From NCBI RefSeq assembly GCF_003614435.1, contig NZ_CP025548.1, positions 62,001 through 126,000 of the forward strand: a stretch of DNA of 64,000 bases. Direction: 5' to 3'. The first letter of the stretch is position 1. Each line of letters begins with the position of its first letter. A program made the translations under genes and the position numbers. The notes beneath the pieces were generated by a model. The model was not told the origin of the DNA. It did not search any database and saw nothing but the letters and a program-made list of their open reading frames with translations. Shown here piece by piece: positions 24,983 to 32,337 of this stretch. This DNA comes from Mycobacterium paragordonae (lineage in GTDB: Bacteria > Actinomycetota > Actinomycetes > Mycobacteriales > Mycobacteriaceae).

Positions 24983-25632
24983 TGTTGCCCGACACCACCA
25001 TTGACTTCACCACGGTGGAGGTGACGGTGGCCTTCGTCGACTTGGCCGGCTACAGCGTGCTCACCGAGGCCTGCGGCGATCGGGAGGCCGCCCAGTTGGC
25101 GGCGCGGCTGGCCGACCTCGCCCACGCCGCCCTCGGGCCCGGGGTGCAGGTGGTGAAGACGATTGGGGATGCGGTCATGCTGGCCGCCGCCACCCCCAGC
25201 CAGATGATGGCCACGATCACCGTCCTGGCCGACCGGGTGGCCGCTGCCGACGGATTTCTGCCGATACAGGCCGGCATCCACCACGGGCCCGCCATCGGCC
25301 GCGGCGGCGATTTCTTTGGGCATGCGGTCAATATCGCCGCCCGCATCACCGCCCTGGCCGGCGCCGGCGACGCGGTGCTGACCGACGCGATCGTGCCGGC
25401 GGCCACCGGGATCGGGTTGCCCACCACACCGATCGGTGCGCCGGTGCTGCGCAATATCACCACCGCGGTCCCGCTGCACCGGATCGCGCTGGCCGCGGCC
25501 CGTTATCCGCGTGACCCGGTCTGCGGCATGCGTATCGACCCGGCGACCGCACCCGCTCACCGCCACCACGGCGGCCGGGATTGGTGGTTCTGCTCGGCCG
25601 ACTGCGCCGACCCTTCGCCGCGCCACTCGTGA
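24979..25632 (+). CDS. Class III nucleotide cyclase fused to a YHS domain
   Basis: 217 aa; ATGATG start overlapping the upstream TGA. The cyclase catalytic set is present: first metal Asp in VAFVDLAGYS, Lys and second Asp in VVKTIGDAVML, and the Asn/Arg pair in GHAVNIAARI after GGDFFG. The C-terminal 45 residues form a YHS domain (RDPVCGMRIDP ... WWFCSADCAD), a Cys motif seen in heavy-metal proteins. A soluble cyclase that may sense metal through YHS is unusual. Catalysis is predicted from residues; metal sensing is inference. Confidence 0.82.
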   Translation: MMLPDTTIDFTTVEVTVAFVDLAGYSVLTEACGDREAAQLAARLADLAHAALGPGVQVVKTIGDAVMLAAATPSQMMATITVLADRVAAADGFLPIQAGIHHGPAIGRGGDFFGHAVNIAARITALAGAGDAVLTDAIVPAATGIGLPTTPIGAPVLRNITTAVPLHRIALAAARYPRDPVCGMRIDPATAPAHRHHGGRDWWFCSADCADPSPRHS

Positions 25633-25702
25633 CGGCCCGCCGCGGGGCTATTCACCACGGTGACCGCACCCCTCGAAAGCAACCCCGACAGCGCCCCTTG
25701 GG

Positions 25703-26071
25703 CTACGTGCAGCAGTTCGGGTCGAGCACCACGCACAGGGCTTGCAGGGCTTCGGGTTTCACCCGGTGAAAAACGTTCATGCCGCGCCGATCGGAGATCA
25801 CCAGCCCGGCCTTACGCAGCTGCCCGAGGTGATGACTCACGGTGGATTCGGCCAGATCGAGCACCGCGGCCAGATGCGCGCTGGTCTCCCCCCCGGGGCG
25901 CGAACTGAACATCAGCGACATGATCTTCACCCGTACCGGGTCGGCCAGCGCCTTCAGCCGCATCGCCACCTCCAGGGCATCGGCGTCGCTGAGCGGCCCG
26001 GCGGCCACCGGGGCGCAGCACACCGGGGCGGACATGTCGATCACGGGCAACGCTTTGGGCATGACAACCAT
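25703..26071 (-). CDS. arsR: ArsR family repressor 1
   Basis: 122 aa from the ATG at 26071 (another ATG at 26062). Winged helix LDLAESTVSHHLGQLRKAGLV. Cys at both ends: SAPVCCAPVAAG near residue 18 and ALCVVLDPNCC at the C-terminus, a plausible As(III) or Cd(II) site. Divergent from cadI; the perfect 13-bp inverted repeat at 26087-26141 lies between the two genes. Confidence 0.87.
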   Translation of the reverse strand: MVVMPKALPVIDMSAPVCCAPVAAGPLSDADALEVAMRLKALADPVRVKIMSLMFSSRPGGETSAHLAAVLDLAESTVSHHLGQLRKAGLVISDRRGMNVFHRVKPEALQALCVVLDPNCCT

Positions 26072-26086
26072 CCTGCCACAATTCTT

Positions 26087-26141
26087 GACATATATCGAAA
26101 AGGTGGCATTCTGAGCGGGACGCGTCAGTTCGATATATGTC
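26087..26141. promoter_or_regulatory. Widely spaced perfect inverted repeat between arsR and cadI
   Basis: GACATATATCGAA (26087-26099) and TTCGATATATGTC (26129-26141), 29 bp between arms, each arm close to one gene's start region. Probably two ArsR sites, one per promoter, allowing coordinate control of both directions. Confidence 0.65.
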
Positions 26142-26163
26142 TCATCCTCAGTGGAGGTGGATC

Positions 26164-26655
26164 ATGTCCCGTGTTCAGTTAGCGCTCAACGTCGACGATC
26201 TCGACGAGGCGATCACGTTCTACACCAAACTGTTTGGCATTTCCCCGGCCAAGGTGAAGCCCGGCTACGCCAACTTCGCGGTGACCGAGCCGGCACTGAA
26301 GCTGGTGCTGCTGGAAAACCCCGGCAAGGGCGGCACCATCAACCACCTCGGTGTCGAGGTCGAGTCCAGCGAGAAGGTGCACGCCGAGATCGCCCGACTG
26401 ACCGGCGAAGGCCTGTTCACCGACGAGGAGATCGGCACCACCTGTTGTTTTGCCACCCAGGACAAGGTCTGGGTCACCGGCCCGGCCGGCGAGAAATGGG
26501 AGGTCTACACCGTGCTGGCCGACTCCGAGACGTTCGGCACCAGTCCCCAGCTGCTCGCCGGCGGCGAGGCTGACCAGGGTGGTGGCGTCTGCTGTGGCGG
26601 CACCGCTGCCGCAGAGGCCGAGCCTGAAACGGCCAAGACCACGTCCTGCTGCTGA
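26164..26655 (+). CDS. cadI: CadI/ArsI family metalloenzyme
   Basis: 163 aa from the ATG at 26164 after GTGGAGGTGG; an earlier in-frame ATG is out of place relative to this site. VOC-fold pattern: RVQLALNVDDLDEAITFYTK, INHLGVEVES, GLFTDEEIGTTCCFATQDK and EKWEVYTVLAD. The TCC pair is the arsenical-binding site of ArsI (C-As lyase); His in NHLGVEV and Glu in EKWEVY are metal ligands. The C-terminus adds Cys pairs (GGVCCGG, TTSCC). It cleaves trivalent organoarsenicals in known members and is Cd-inducible in M. tuberculosis. Confidence 0.9.
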   Translation: MSRVQLALNVDDLDEAITFYTKLFGISPAKVKPGYANFAVTEPALKLVLLENPGKGGTINHLGVEVESSEKVHAEIARLTGEGLFTDEEIGTTCCFATQDKVWVTGPAGEKWEVYTVLADSETFGTSPQLLAGGEADQGGGVCCGGTAAAEAEPETAKTTSCC

Positions 26656-26672
26656 CCCAACTCGCGGCACCA

Positions 26673-26703
26673 AGGGCCCACCATCGCCATGATGGTGGGC
26701 CCT
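26673..26703 (+). terminator. Strong hairpin downstream of cadI
   Basis: AGGGCCCACCATC - GCCAT - GATGGTGGGCCCT, a perfect 13-bp stem, 18 bp after the stop. There is no T-run, as is usual for mycobacterial L-shaped/I-shaped terminators. Confidence 0.7.
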
Positions 26704-26743
26704 CCGCGATCGACCACCCGACTTGACGATGGATTCGATGAGT

Positions 26744-26755
26744 ATCAATATTGAT
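26744..26755. promoter_or_regulatory. ArsR operator palindrome ATCAATATTGAT
   Basis: Perfect 12-bp palindrome two bases upstream of the second arsR ATG, with TTGACG (26723-26728) upstream as a possible -35. Matches the AT-rich dyads bound by ArsR-type repressors (ATCAA...TTGAT). Suggests autoregulation of the arsR-acr3-arsC operon and a very short leader. Confidence 0.65.
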
Positions 26756-26757
26756 GT

Positions 26758-27123
26758 ATGTCGAAATCACCGGTCCAGGTCGACGACGAGACGTGCTGCC
26801 CACCCGGGGCCCTGCTGCGCGAACCCCTCACAGCAGCTGAGGCCATCGATATGGTGGTCAAGCTCAAAGCCCTGGCCGATCCGGTGCGGCTGCAGCTGTT
26901 TTCGGCGATCGCCAGCCACGCCGGCGGCGAGGCCTGCGTCTGTGACATCTCGGTCGGGGTGGAGGTCTCCCAGCCCACGGTGAGCCATCACCTCAAAGTC
27001 CTGCGCGACGCCGGCCTGCTGACATCGGAGCGTCGAGCGTCGTGGGTGTACTACGCGGTCGTGCCCGACGCGCTGGCCAGCCTGACCGTCCTGCTCGGCA
27101 CCTCGGCTGGGGTGCCGGCATGA
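26758..27123 (+). CDS. arsR: ArsR family repressor 2 (operon regulator)
   Basis: 121 aa. Winged helix VEVSQPTVSHHLKVLRDAGLL. The As(III) site motif ACVCDIS just before the recognition helix is the classic ArsR C-V-C element, and an N-terminal CC (DDETCCPPG) could contribute a third thiol. Stop overlaps the acr3 start (ATGA). Heads the arsR-acr3-arsC-arsC' operon. Confidence 0.9.
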   Translation: MSKSPVQVDDETCCPPGALLREPLTAAEAIDMVVKLKALADPVRLQLFSAIASHAGGEACVCDISVGVEVSQPTVSHHLKVLRDAGLLTSERRASWVYYAVVPDALASLTVLLGTSAGVPA

Positions 27124-28223
27124 CCGACACCGCCACGACGTCGACACCGGTCGGCAAGCTCTCCACCCTGGATCGGTTCCTGCCGGTCTGGATCGGCGCG
27201 GCGATGGTCGCCGGGCTGCTGCTGGGGCGCTGGATCCCCGGCCTGAACAGCGCGCTGGACAAGGTTCAGATCGACGGCATTTCACTGCCGATCGCGCTCG
27301 GGTTGTTGATCATGATGTATCCGGTGCTGGCTAAAGTCCGCTACGACCGCCTCGACACCGTCACCGGCGACCGCAAACTGCTGCTCTCCTCACTGGTGTT
27401 GAACTGGGTGCTCGGCCCGGCGCTGATGTTCGCCCTGGCCTGGCTGCTGCTACCGGATCTGCCCGAATACCGCACCGGCCTGATCATCGTCGGCCTGGCC
27501 CGCTGCATCGCCATGGTCATCATCTGGAACGACCTGGCCTGCGGCGACCGTGAAGCCGCCGCCGTCCTGGTCGCCTTGAACTCGATCTTCCAGGTCATCA
27601 TGTTCGCCGTGCTGGGCTGGTTCTACCTCACGGTGCTGCCCGGCTGGCTCGGCCTGCAACAAACCACCATCGACACCTCACCCTGGCAGATCGCCAAATC
27701 CGTGCTCATCTTCCTCGGCATCCCACTGGCCGCCGGCTACCTCTCGCGGCGCCTCGGAGAAAAGACGAAGGGCCGCCAGTGGTATGAGTCGAAGTTCCTG
27801 CCGCGGATCGGGCCGTGGGCGCTCTACGGGCTGCTGTTCACCATCGTGATTCTCTTTGCCCTGCAAGGCGATCAGATCACCCACCAACCGTGGGACGTAG
27901 CCCGCATCGCCCTCCCATTGTTGGCCTACTTCGCGATCATGTGGGGCGGGGGCTACCTGCTCGGCACGCTGCTGGATCTCGGCTACGAGCGCACAACAAC
28001 GCTGGCATTCACCGCCGCCGGCAACAACTTCGAACTCGCCATCGCGGTGGCGATAGCCACCTACGGGGCCACCTCCGGCCAAGCCCTGGCCGGGGTGGTC
28101 GGCCCACTCATCGAGGTTCCGGTACTGGTCGCCCTGGTCTATGTCTCGCTAGCCCTGCGGAAACGGTTCCACCATCACACCTCCCAACACGTGCCCACCA
28201 CCGGCTCGACGAGAACGGAATGA
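27120..28223 (+). CDS. acr3: ACR3-type arsenite efflux transporter
   Basis: 367 aa with about ten transmembrane helices. ACR3 signatures: LPIALGLLIMMYPVLAKVRY, RTGLIIVGLARCIAMVIIWN (the conserved Cys thiolate in ARCIAMV), and FTAAGNNFELAIAVAIATYG with the conserved Glu. Exports As(III). Coupled to arsR upstream; arsC follows after 6 bp. Confidence 0.93.
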   Translation: MTDTATTSTPVGKLSTLDRFLPVWIGAAMVAGLLLGRWIPGLNSALDKVQIDGISLPIALGLLIMMYPVLAKVRYDRLDTVTGDRKLLLSSLVLNWVLGPALMFALAWLLLPDLPEYRTGLIIVGLARCIAMVIIWNDLACGDREAAAVLVALNSIFQVIMFAVLGWFYLTVLPGWLGLQQTTIDTSPWQIAKSVLIFLGIPLAAGYLSRRLGEKTKGRQWYESKFLPRIGPWALYGLLFTIVILFALQGDQITHQPWDVARIALPLLAYFAIMWGGGYLLGTLLDLGYERTTTLAFTAAGNNFELAIAVAIATYGATSGQALAGVVGPLIEVPVLVALVYVSLALRKRFHHHTSQHVPTTGSTRTE

Positions 28224-28229
28224 TCGACC

Positions 28230-28898
28230 ATGACCGACAGCCCCGTGACCCATCAGCTACGCGGTGACCTTTCCATCGACCAACAACTCGCGCTGAAAAC
28301 TGCCGCCACCCGGCTGGAATCTGAGTTCGCCGACACGTTCGGCACCGAAACCATCGAACGGTATCTCGGCTCCTCGTATGACCAATTCGCCAGCCGCGCC
28401 ACCATTGCCAACTTCCTGCCCCTGCTGGCCGAACGATTCGCCCGCCAACGCCTGCACGCCCTCGCACGGGTCGAAGGCAAGATCAGCGACGGCAAACCCA
28501 CCGTGCTGTTCCTCTGCACCCACAACGCCGGCCGCTCCCAAATGGCACTCGGGTTCTTCACCCACTACGCCGGCGACAACGCGCTCGCCTGGTCGGGCGG
28601 ATCCGAACCCGGCAACGAGATCAACCCCGCCGCCATCGAAGCCATGCGTGAAGTCGGCATCGACATCACCGGCGAATACCCCAAACCCTGGACCGACGAA
28701 ATCGTGCAAGCCGCCGACGTCGTCATCACCATGGGCTGCGGCGACGCCTGCCCGATCTTCCCCGGAAAACGCTACGAAAACTGGGAACTGCCCGACCCGG
28801 CCCGCCAAGGCCTCGACGCTGTCCGCCCGATCCGCGACCAGATCGACCAACGCATCCACCAGCTGCTGGCCCAACTCAACGTGCCCGTCACCAACTAG
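28230..28898 (+). CDS. arsC: Arsenate reductase with N-terminal three-helix domain
   Basis: 222 aa. C-terminal low-molecular-weight phosphatase fold with P-loop LFLCTHNAGRSQMA (C-x5-R-S), WSGGSEPGNEINPAAIEAM, and the Asp loop YENWELPDPA. The N-terminal 80 residues (DQQLALKTAATRLESEFADT) are the helical domain of mycothiol-linked actinobacterial ArsC proteins. Reduces As(V) to As(III) for export by ACR3. Confidence 0.9.
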   Translation: MTDSPVTHQLRGDLSIDQQLALKTAATRLESEFADTFGTETIERYLGSSYDQFASRATIANFLPLLAERFARQRLHALARVEGKISDGKPTVLFLCTHNAGRSQMALGFFTHYAGDNALAWSGGSEPGNEINPAAIEAMREVGIDITGEYPKPWTDEIVQAADVVITMGCGDACPIFPGKRYENWELPDPARQGLDAVRPIRDQIDQRIHQLLAQLNVPVTN

Positions 28899-28928
28899 CC
28901 GACGAAAACCCCAAGGGACACAACCATT

Positions 28929-29345
28929 ATGGCTGACATATCTGTGTTGTTCGTCTGCGTAAGTAACGCCGGAAAATCCGTCATGGCCGCCGGACTCATG
29001 CGCCACCTCTCCGCACCCAACATCCACATCGCCTCGGCCGGCACGCACGCCAAGACCGCGGTCAACGCTCTCTCAGCGCAGGTGCTGGCCGAAGTTGGCG
29101 TCGACATCACCTACCATCAGCCCACCCAACTGACCGACCAGATGATCGACGATGCCGACCTGGTTATCATCGTCGGCAGCCAAGCCCACCTCGCCGACCA
29201 CCCCGGCACCCGCATTCAACGCTGGGATACCGACGAACCCTCCCTACGCGGTATCGACGGCATCCAGCGCATGCGAATCATCCGCGACGACATCAACACC
29301 CGCGTCCAGGCCCTCGCCGACGAGCTCAGCAGTCAATCGTCCTGA
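28929..29345 (+). CDS. arsC: Low-molecular-weight phosphatase-like arsenate reductase
   Basis: 138 aa. P-loop FVCVSNAGKSVMAAGLMR has Lys where the usual catalytic Arg stands (C-x5-K-S), a variant typical of one corynebacterial/mycobacterial ArsC subgroup. The Asp loop is QRWDTDEPSLRG. Single-domain, unlike its upstream neighbour. Probably a second, mycothiol-dependent arsenate reductase. 30 bp downstream of the first arsC. Confidence 0.83.
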   Translation: MADISVLFVCVSNAGKSVMAAGLMRHLSAPNIHIASAGTHAKTAVNALSAQVLAEVGVDITYHQPTQLTDQMIDDADLVIIVGSQAHLADHPGTRIQRWDTDEPSLRGIDGIQRMRIIRDDINTRVQALADELSSQSS

Positions 29346-29548
29346 CCGAGAAGCAACGACAACTCCCACCGCACCAAATCAATCGCGGCAACAACGCTCG
29401 TGTCGTCCGGATCCAACCCATCATTCACAAAGGCTTCGCGCTCCTCAGCATCCATACCCCGTTTAGACGCCCAGCCGGCCGATCCGGTTCCCGCCACGAA
29501 CCCACAACACGTCGGTGACACCACTACAGATAACACTGTCCCCAACAA
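29333..29548 (-). CDS. Small conserved-looking gene, copy 2
   Basis: 71 aa; MDAEEREAFVNDGLDPDD then LVRWELSLLLGQDD. The true start may be the internal ATG at MDAEER or the upstream TTG at 29548. Homologous to the frame at 19829, in opposite orientation, with about 70% DNA identity in the shared part (17 identical bases around TGGATGCTGAGGAGCGC). Overlaps the arsC 3' end by 13 bp, tail to tail. Function unknown. Confidence 0.5.
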   Translation of the reverse strand: MLGTVLSVVVSPTCCGFVAGTGSAGWASKRGMDAEEREAFVNDGLDPDDTSVVAAIDLVRWELSLLLGQDD

Positions 29549-29614
29549 AGGAAACCGACCCCCAAACGCACGCGGGTAACAGTCCTACACACCCCCAAAG
29601 CGATTACAGATAAC
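29524..29614. repeat. Inverted copy of the 17-bp sequence plus a second TACAGATAAC
   Basis: CTACAGATAACACTGTC (29524-29540) is the exact reverse complement of 19658-19674. A second TACAGATAAC lies at 29605-29614, 79 bp away in the same orientation. Candidate att-core or element-end copies; function inferred from position. Confidence 0.45.
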
Positions 29615-29858
29615 CCTTGCGCACTGCGGTGTTCGACCATATGTGCGCATGACTTCCTCCCCCGGCGGCCGGTCGCCGCCGTCTGTGCGAGCGCGTCGAC
29701 GCGGGTCGGGCCGATCGCACACGTCGCCTCCGAGTCCGGAGGTATCTCCCGGCCGTTGCTTGGCCAAGTACGGCACCCGCGCCGTTGTCCGCATGCGTGC
29801 CGTGGTGTTCTACAAACGCCCGCACGTGCACCTTGGTCGTGTCGATCTCTTGGGCTTC
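29549..29858. other. 310-bp region without a supported gene
   Basis: The minus strand contains KVHVRAFVEHHGTHADN in one frame, which could be a decayed fragment of some enzyme or transposase, but no intact gene is supported. Apart from the TACAGATAAC copy, nothing else was seen. Confidence 0.4.
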
Positions 29859-30380
29859 TCAGCGGCCGAGGTAGCGCACGAGCGCTTCTTCGACGAGCAC
29901 GGAGCGGTTGGGGGCGTTCCACTGGTGGGCGATGTCGTCGAGTTTTCGGATTTGTTGTGGGGTGGCGCCGTGGAGTTGCCAGGGGACCTTTTTTGGTGCG
30001 GCTTTGCGGACTTTGATGTCGAACAGTCCTCCCCCGCCGGTGTGTTCTTCTGTGCGGTTCCAGAGGTCGGCTAGTTCGGTGGCGTGTTTTTCGACGGCGA
30101 GTAGGACGACGACGCCGTAGGAGAGCAGTTCGCCCCGGGCGCGTTGGGTTTTCACGTAGCGGCTCAGGGAGTTGTAGACGGTTTGGCGGGTGTAGACGGT
30201 GGCGAGTCTTTTGACGACCTTGTTGGGGTCCGTCGTGCGGCGTTGTGGGGGTTCAGCGGCTGGGGGGTCGCTGGGTTTCGTCACTGTGACGGGTTCGGGG
30301 GGTGCGGGTGGTGCGGTGGTGTCGGCGGGACTGGGCGTGTCCGCGTTACCGAGCAGTGACGTCATTGAGACCTTGGCCAT
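29859..30380 (-). CDS. ParB-like partition partner of ParA
   Basis: 173 aa. Disordered Pro-rich N-terminus (TPSPADTTAPPAPPEP), central basic helix (KVVKRLATVYTRQTVYNSLS) and a C-terminal RHH-like part (ATPQQIRKLDDIAHQWNAPN, SVLVEEALVRYLGR). Begins 4 bp after the ParA stop. Small RHH centromere-binding proteins commonly follow such ParA genes on plasmids. It probably binds the 12-bp array upstream of parA. Not a canonical ParB. Confidence 0.65.
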   Translation of the reverse strand: MAKVSMTSLLGNADTPSPADTTAPPAPPEPVTVTKPSDPPAAEPPQRRTTDPNKVVKRLATVYTRQTVYNSLSRYVKTQRARGELLSYGVVVLLAVEKHATELADLWNRTEEHTGGGGLFDIKVRKAAPKKVPWQLHGATPQQIRKLDDIAHQWNAPNRSVLVEEALVRYLGR

Positions 30381-30383
30381 GAC

Positions 30384-31034
30384 TTATCCCTTCTTGGCTG
30401 TGGGGGTGCGGTTGAACCCGACGATTTCTCGGCTGAGGTGTTGGAAATCGTCGCGGGCGTGGCGGGCTGAACGGCCCCACCCCATGTCGGTGACGACCTT
30501 GCCGTCGAGGGGTCCGCGTGAGTGAACCTTGTACGAACGGATGTGGGTTGTGAGGTACGGAATGTCGGCGGCGGTGAGGAGTTCGCGGATGTCAGCCACG
30601 TCGGTTCCGTCACTTCTGGGGTCCACTCGGCTAATCACGACGCGGCATGGGACGTTGCATTCGTCGGCGAGTTTCTTGGTCCGTTGTAGCGGTTCGAAGC
30701 CGAGCGCGGAGGGTTCGGTTGGGATGACGGCGATGTCGCATTTGGGGATGACTGCGCTGAGTACGTCGGCCCCTTCCAAGGAGCCTGGAGTGTCTACGAC
30801 GACGATTTCGTACGGCAGTTTTCTGATCTGGGTCAGGATCTCGGGGTCGGTGCTGCCGGTGATGTCGAACTTGGCTTTCTCCCCCACCCGGTTGGCCCAG
30901 AATGTTGCCGATGATTGCGGATCGACGTCGACGAGCAGGACCCTGCCCATCCATGCGTAGGACGCTGCGAGGTTGATGGCGACGGTCGTTTTTCCCGAAC
31001 CGCCCTTCTGGTTGATGACGCCGATAACGAGCAC
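30384..31034 (-). CDS. parA: ParA partition ATPase
   Basis: 216 aa from a GTG at 31034 preceded by GAAAGGGCATCTGAC, a good ribosome site; the longer frame to 31109 lacks one. Deviant Walker [18 protein letters not shown], Walker A' [13 protein letters not shown], Walker [16 protein letters not shown]. No N-terminal HTH, so it is the small (type Ib-like) ParA class that relies on its partner for autoregulation. Drives plasmid segregation by ATP-dependent patterning on the nucleoid. Confidence 0.9.
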   Translation of the reverse strand: MLVIGVINQKGGSGKTTVAINLAASYAWMGRVLLVDVDPQSSATFWANRVGEKAKFDITGSTDPEILTQIRKLPYEIVVVDTPGSLEGADVLSAVIPKCDIAVIPTEPSALGFEPLQRTKKLADECNVPCRVVISRVDPRSDGTDVADIRELLTAADIPYLTTHIRSYKVHSRGPLDGKVVTDMGWGRSARHARDDFQHLSREIVGFNRTPTAKKG

Positions 31035-31292
31035 GTCAGATGCCCTTTCTGTGGGTGTTTGGTGCGGCACCGTCAATACGTGGTATTGCTCTGCGTTTCG
31101 GCATAGCACTCCCCTGCGTTGTCGAGCATTGGTGTTGTGTTGTCTTGAGGTGCTTAGTTGGTGCCCGGTGCAGATGGTTCATGTTGATTATTGTCGTGGC
31201 GTGATCGTACTGGCTTACCTGCTTGTTGCGCTGTCACATGGGCGCACGGCGTGTCGTCCAGCACCGCATCCCGCAGTCCACCGCAATAAGCC

Positions 31293-31364
31293 GTCCTGCA
31301 TGTGTTCCCGCATGGTGTCCTGCGTTTCGTCCTGCATGCTGTCCCGCCGTCTGACCTGCATTGT
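31293..31364. repeat. Six tandem 12-bp repeats upstream of parA (candidate centromere)
   Basis: Units start at 31293, 31305, 31317, 31329, 31341 and 31353, exactly 12 bp apart: GTCCTGCATGTG, TTCCCGCATGGT, GTCCTGCGTTTC, GTCCTGCATGCT, GTCCCGCCGTCT, GACCTGCATTGT. Consensus GTCCTGCATGNT. About one helical turn per unit, 260 bp upstream of the ParA start. Small-ParA systems keep their centromere in such arrays; an iteron role in replication is the alternative. Confidence 0.65.
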
Positions 31365-31397
31365 TACTTATTACTGCTGATTGTCATTGTGAACTGT

Positions 31398-31448
31398 TGT
31401 ACCTGCCCAGCAGTGTACCGGCTCGATGTACACAGTTGATCCTGTACC
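31398..31448. repeat. Four TGTACC/TGTACA hexamers next to the 12-bp array
   Basis: TGTACC at 31398, 31414 and 31443 and TGTACA at 31427; spacings 16, 13 and 16 bp. Lies in an AT-richer stretch. Could be binding sites for the partition partner or a replication protein; by chance such a cluster is possible. Confidence 0.35.
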
Positions 31449-31523
31449 GTCGCGTCGCGCGTTCGTCTGCAACGTACGTGTCGTCTAATAATTTAGCCCG
31501 TTGTGCTTAGCTGGGTTAGGTAA

Positions 31524-31760
31524 TTAATAGCCAACCGTCTTAGGTGCATCTACCCCTTCGATAGACCATGGTGGCACGGGGTTGCGCACTACTAACCTAG
31601 AGCCATGGTGTGACTTGTCGGGGTCAGCTGTTGGTGTGCGCCATTGCTCTACATCAACGATCCTGCACACGGCCAGCCAACGTTTACGCTTGTCGTGCTC
31701 CCTCTGCCAGCACAGGCCGCAACGCCGTTCCGTGCCCAACACGGCCGTTGAAACGGGCAT
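31524..31760 (-). CDS. Small phage-like protein of unknown function
   Basis: 78 aa. RRCGLCWQREHDKRKRWLAV and NPVPPWSIEGVDAPKTVGY give natural composition, with a CxxC that could bind metal. No ribosome site is obvious. It lies alone between the partition locus and a plus-strand run. Kept because codon use resembles neighbours; real coding status uncertain. Confidence 0.4.
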   Translation of the reverse strand: MPVSTAVLGTERRCGLCWQREHDKRKRWLAVCRIVDVEQWRTPTADPDKSHHGSRLVVRNPVPPWSIEGVDAPKTVGY

Positions 31761-32082
31761 TTGCGCAGCTCAGGACGTGTTGACTGGCCTGATCCGCTGA
31801 TCGTTGCCACAATTAAGCGGTGCCTCGCCCATGTCACGTGCCGCTCGGGGCCCTTGGGCCGCGCGGATCGAGGCTGGGCGCTGCGCTCACAGCGACAGCC
31901 GGCCACGAATCCTGCAGTGCGCCGCGTGGCCGATCGTGCATTCCCGGCTTGCCCGATCGGCGGTGGGTAGCGCAACGCGTTGCCGCCAATCCATTGATCG
32001 TGCCCGGGTTGTTCGGCATCTGGCCCGCAGGTTGGCCGACTTCTTTGACTCATCCAGCGCTGGCTGAAAAGGACGGGACACG
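31761..32082. other. 322-bp region without a confident gene
   Basis: A plus-strand frame ending at 32067 (QSIDRARVVRHLARRLADFF near its end) is possible but begins with a TTG and unconvincing sequence. The last 20 bp carry AAAAGGACGGG, the ribosome site of the 32083 gene. Confidence 0.35.
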
Positions 32083-32337
32083 ATGACGGCAACGATTCTT
32101 GGATGCCTTGCGGCCGTGATTGTGGTCAAGTTGCTGTTCGCGTGGATTTCGCGGCCCAAGTCGACGGTGCATGTGCATCTGCCGCCGCCGCCGGCTGGCG
32201 CGCCTTCGCATGTTCCGGCGCCGGTGACTGTGGTTATGCCGGTGGTGATCGCGCCTGGCACAGCGGTCCCGGAGGCTGACGCAGAATTGCACGAGCTTAT
32301 TGATGACTATTACCGGGATCACGGGCATTTGTCATGA
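32083..32337 (+). CDS. Small single-pass membrane protein
   Basis: 84 aa. N-terminal transmembrane helix TILGCLAAVIVVKLLFAWI, Pro/Val-rich linker, acidic tail ELHELIDDYYRDHGHLS. AAAAGGACGGG upstream. Stop overlaps the next gene's ATG (ATGA), so it is co-translated with the 242-aa protein. Function unknown. Confidence 0.65.
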   Translation: MTATILGCLAAVIVVKLLFAWISRPKSTVHVHLPPPPAGAPSHVPAPVTVVMPVVIAPGTAVPEADAELHELIDDYYRDHGHLS

